From positions 1 to 14,246 of the forward strand of contig CAJPTB010000011.1 in the NCBI GenBank assembly GCA_905373325.1: a DNA stretch of 14,246 bases, written 5' to 3'. Source of the stretch: an uncultured Ancrocorticia sp. (GTDB lineage Bacteria > Actinomycetota > Actinomycetes > Actinomycetales > Actinomycetaceae). Every line of letters starts with the position of its first letter. Positions within the stretch are counted from its first letter, which is position 1. The position numbers and the translations under genes were made by a program. Of the stretch, positions 13,523 to 14,246 are shown in pieces. The notes below the pieces were generated by a model. It worked only from the letters and a program-made list of their open reading frames with translations, was not told the DNA's origin and made no database searches.

Positions 13523-14246
13523 CTAACTTTGATGCTTGCCTTGGCCCTCCTGAAGCTCCTCACGTCGGCCGGCCTCAAGGAAGGTCACAGTGTTGTCCGT
13601 CTCGTAAGGGGTAACCTGCGTTTCTTCAATCGAGCGGTGGTCTTCCCGACGCTTGTCCTTGCGATCCTTTCCGCGCCCGCCTGTCAATCCCGATATGGCG
13701 CGCGACGTTGAGGCGGACCTGCTTCCTGCGGAGGCTCCTGGCCGCGTCATCCCCGGACGTGCCGAGCCGCCGCGAGAGGACGTGCTCGCCGTCGACGAAG
13801 CCGTGCGCCCCAGGGCGGAAGCACGCCCAGCAGTCGAGGAGGAACGCCCTGTGGACCCACCGGCTCCCCCGCGGGCTCCGTTCACGCCCTTGGCCGAAGA
13901 GGAACCTCCAGCGGAGCGTCCGGCCATAGATGCTGCACCACGCCCGGAAGCCCCAGTCCCGCGGGCGGTTGCCGACCCCGCCCCACGAGGTGACGTCACA
14001 CCGCCTCGAGCGCTGCCGGCAGTCCCCTGGCTCGTCGCGGACGAGGTCGTGCGAGCAGCCGTCGTCGCGCCCTTCATGATCCCCGACCCACGACTGGATG
14101 CTGTCGGAGCGGCCGAACGAGCGGCCGTCGTCGCGCCGCCTTTCATGATGCTCGATCCACGGGCGGAGGAAGCGGACACGGGACGCGCAATGCCGCTGGC
14201 ACCGCCTCGAGCGCTGCCGGCCCTTCCCTGACTCGTCGCGGACGTC
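13523..14246 (-). CDS. Ser/Gly/Ala/Arg-rich repetitive protein, C-terminal part (partial at right edge)
   Basis: The frame is open from base 14246 to TAG at 13523-13525 and gives at least 240 residues; the true start is outside the window. Most of it is low-complexity, with repeated segments such as SATSQGxAGSARGG, SSARGSSIMKGG and SRGSGIMKGATTAAR, the larger period being 67 residues. Then follow a short basic block (GGRGKDRKDKRREDHRS) and a less biased C-terminus, EETQVTPYETDNTVTFLEAG, ending GQGKHQS. A disordered Gly/Ser region followed by a basic block and a short conserved-looking tail resembles the ends of PPE-like type VII substrates in actinobacteria, but this is inference; the diagnostic N-terminus is not in the window. 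The frame is the only one of six with such regular composition and an amino-acid-level repeat. Confidence 0.75.
   Translation of the reverse strand, partial: TSATSQGRAGSARGGASGIARPVSASSARGSSIMKGGATTAARSAAPTASSRGSGIMKGATTAARTTSSATSQGTAGSARGGVTSPRGAGSATARGTGASGRGAASMAGRSAGGSSSAKGVNGARGGAGGSTGRSSSTAGRASALGRTASSTASTSSRGGSARPGMTRPGASAGSRSASTSRAISGLTGGRGKDRKDKRREDHRSIEETQVTPYETDNTVTFLEAGRREELQEGQGKHQS
14001..14221 (-). repeat. 201-base tandem repeat inside the Ser/Gly-rich gene
   Basis: The 20-mer CCGCCTCGAGCGCTGCCGGC at 14001-14020 returns at 14202-14221, a spacing of exactly 67 codons. Inside the unit a shorter block containing GCCGTCGTCGCGCC and TTCATGAT occurs at about 14058-14080 and again at about 14124-14150. 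The repeat keeps frame and probably continues past the window edge. Confidence 0.7.

Noticed and set aside
13653..14231. Plus-strand Pro/Ala/Asp/Arg-rich frame at the right edge
   Set aside because: It mirrors the Ser/Gly/Ala/Arg-rich minus-strand gene, which has the in-frame repeat and the more protein-like C-terminal tail; the plus frame would also run against the hairpin terminator arrangement.

Overview
The window looks like chromosomal DNA of a high-GC Gram-positive bacterium, most likely an Actinobacterium of the Actinomyces/Schaalia type. The evidence is the GC-rich third codon positions in the housekeeping genes, an alanine/lysine/glutamate-extended ribosomal protein L17, the IF-1/L36/S13/S11/alpha/L17 gene order, and LppM-type lipoproteins beside large leaderless helical proteins. 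The genus is inferred from protein character only.

Left part (1-4070), all on the minus strand: the first 196 codons of the carbon-starvation/pyruvate transporter gene cstA (running off the left edge), a spacer with repeated operator-like elements, a clear intrinsic terminator, and then the translation/transcription operon infA-rpmJ-rpsM-rpsK-rpoA-rplQ, read right to left. rpsD is absent from its usual place between rpsK and rpoA. Both long spacers in this operon (rpmJ-rpsM and rpsK-rpoA) are full of short inverted repeats.

Middle part (about 4070-10570): an accessory region of mosaic composition. It starts with a degenerate tandem-repeat field upstream of infA. A plus-strand pair follows: a small leaderless helical protein of WXG100-like size and a lipoprotein (A). 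Next comes about 1.3 kb of decayed coding DNA, then a second lipoprotein (B) paralogous to A. Lipoprotein B faces, tail to tail, a minus-strand gene for an 889-residue protein of the DUF6571 kind. The remnant tail to tail with lipoprotein A encodes a frameshifted version of the same C-terminus. The cassette 'lipoprotein -> <- DUF6571-like protein' is therefore present twice, once intact and once wrecked. This is the strongest hint of an undescribed linked system in the window.

Right part (about 10570-14246): an 845-base gene-poor spacer, two tandem LppM-domain lipoproteins with nearly identical ends and diverged sensor-like cores, a 17-bp bidirectional hairpin, and the 3' part of a minus-strand gene for a Ser/Gly/Ala/Arg-rich repetitive protein with a charged tail. 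Together the small helical protein, the large leaderless protein and the lipoproteins suggest an envelope or secretion (type VII-like) accessory locus. No secretion core gene (EccC, EccB, MycP) is visible, so that link is inference.
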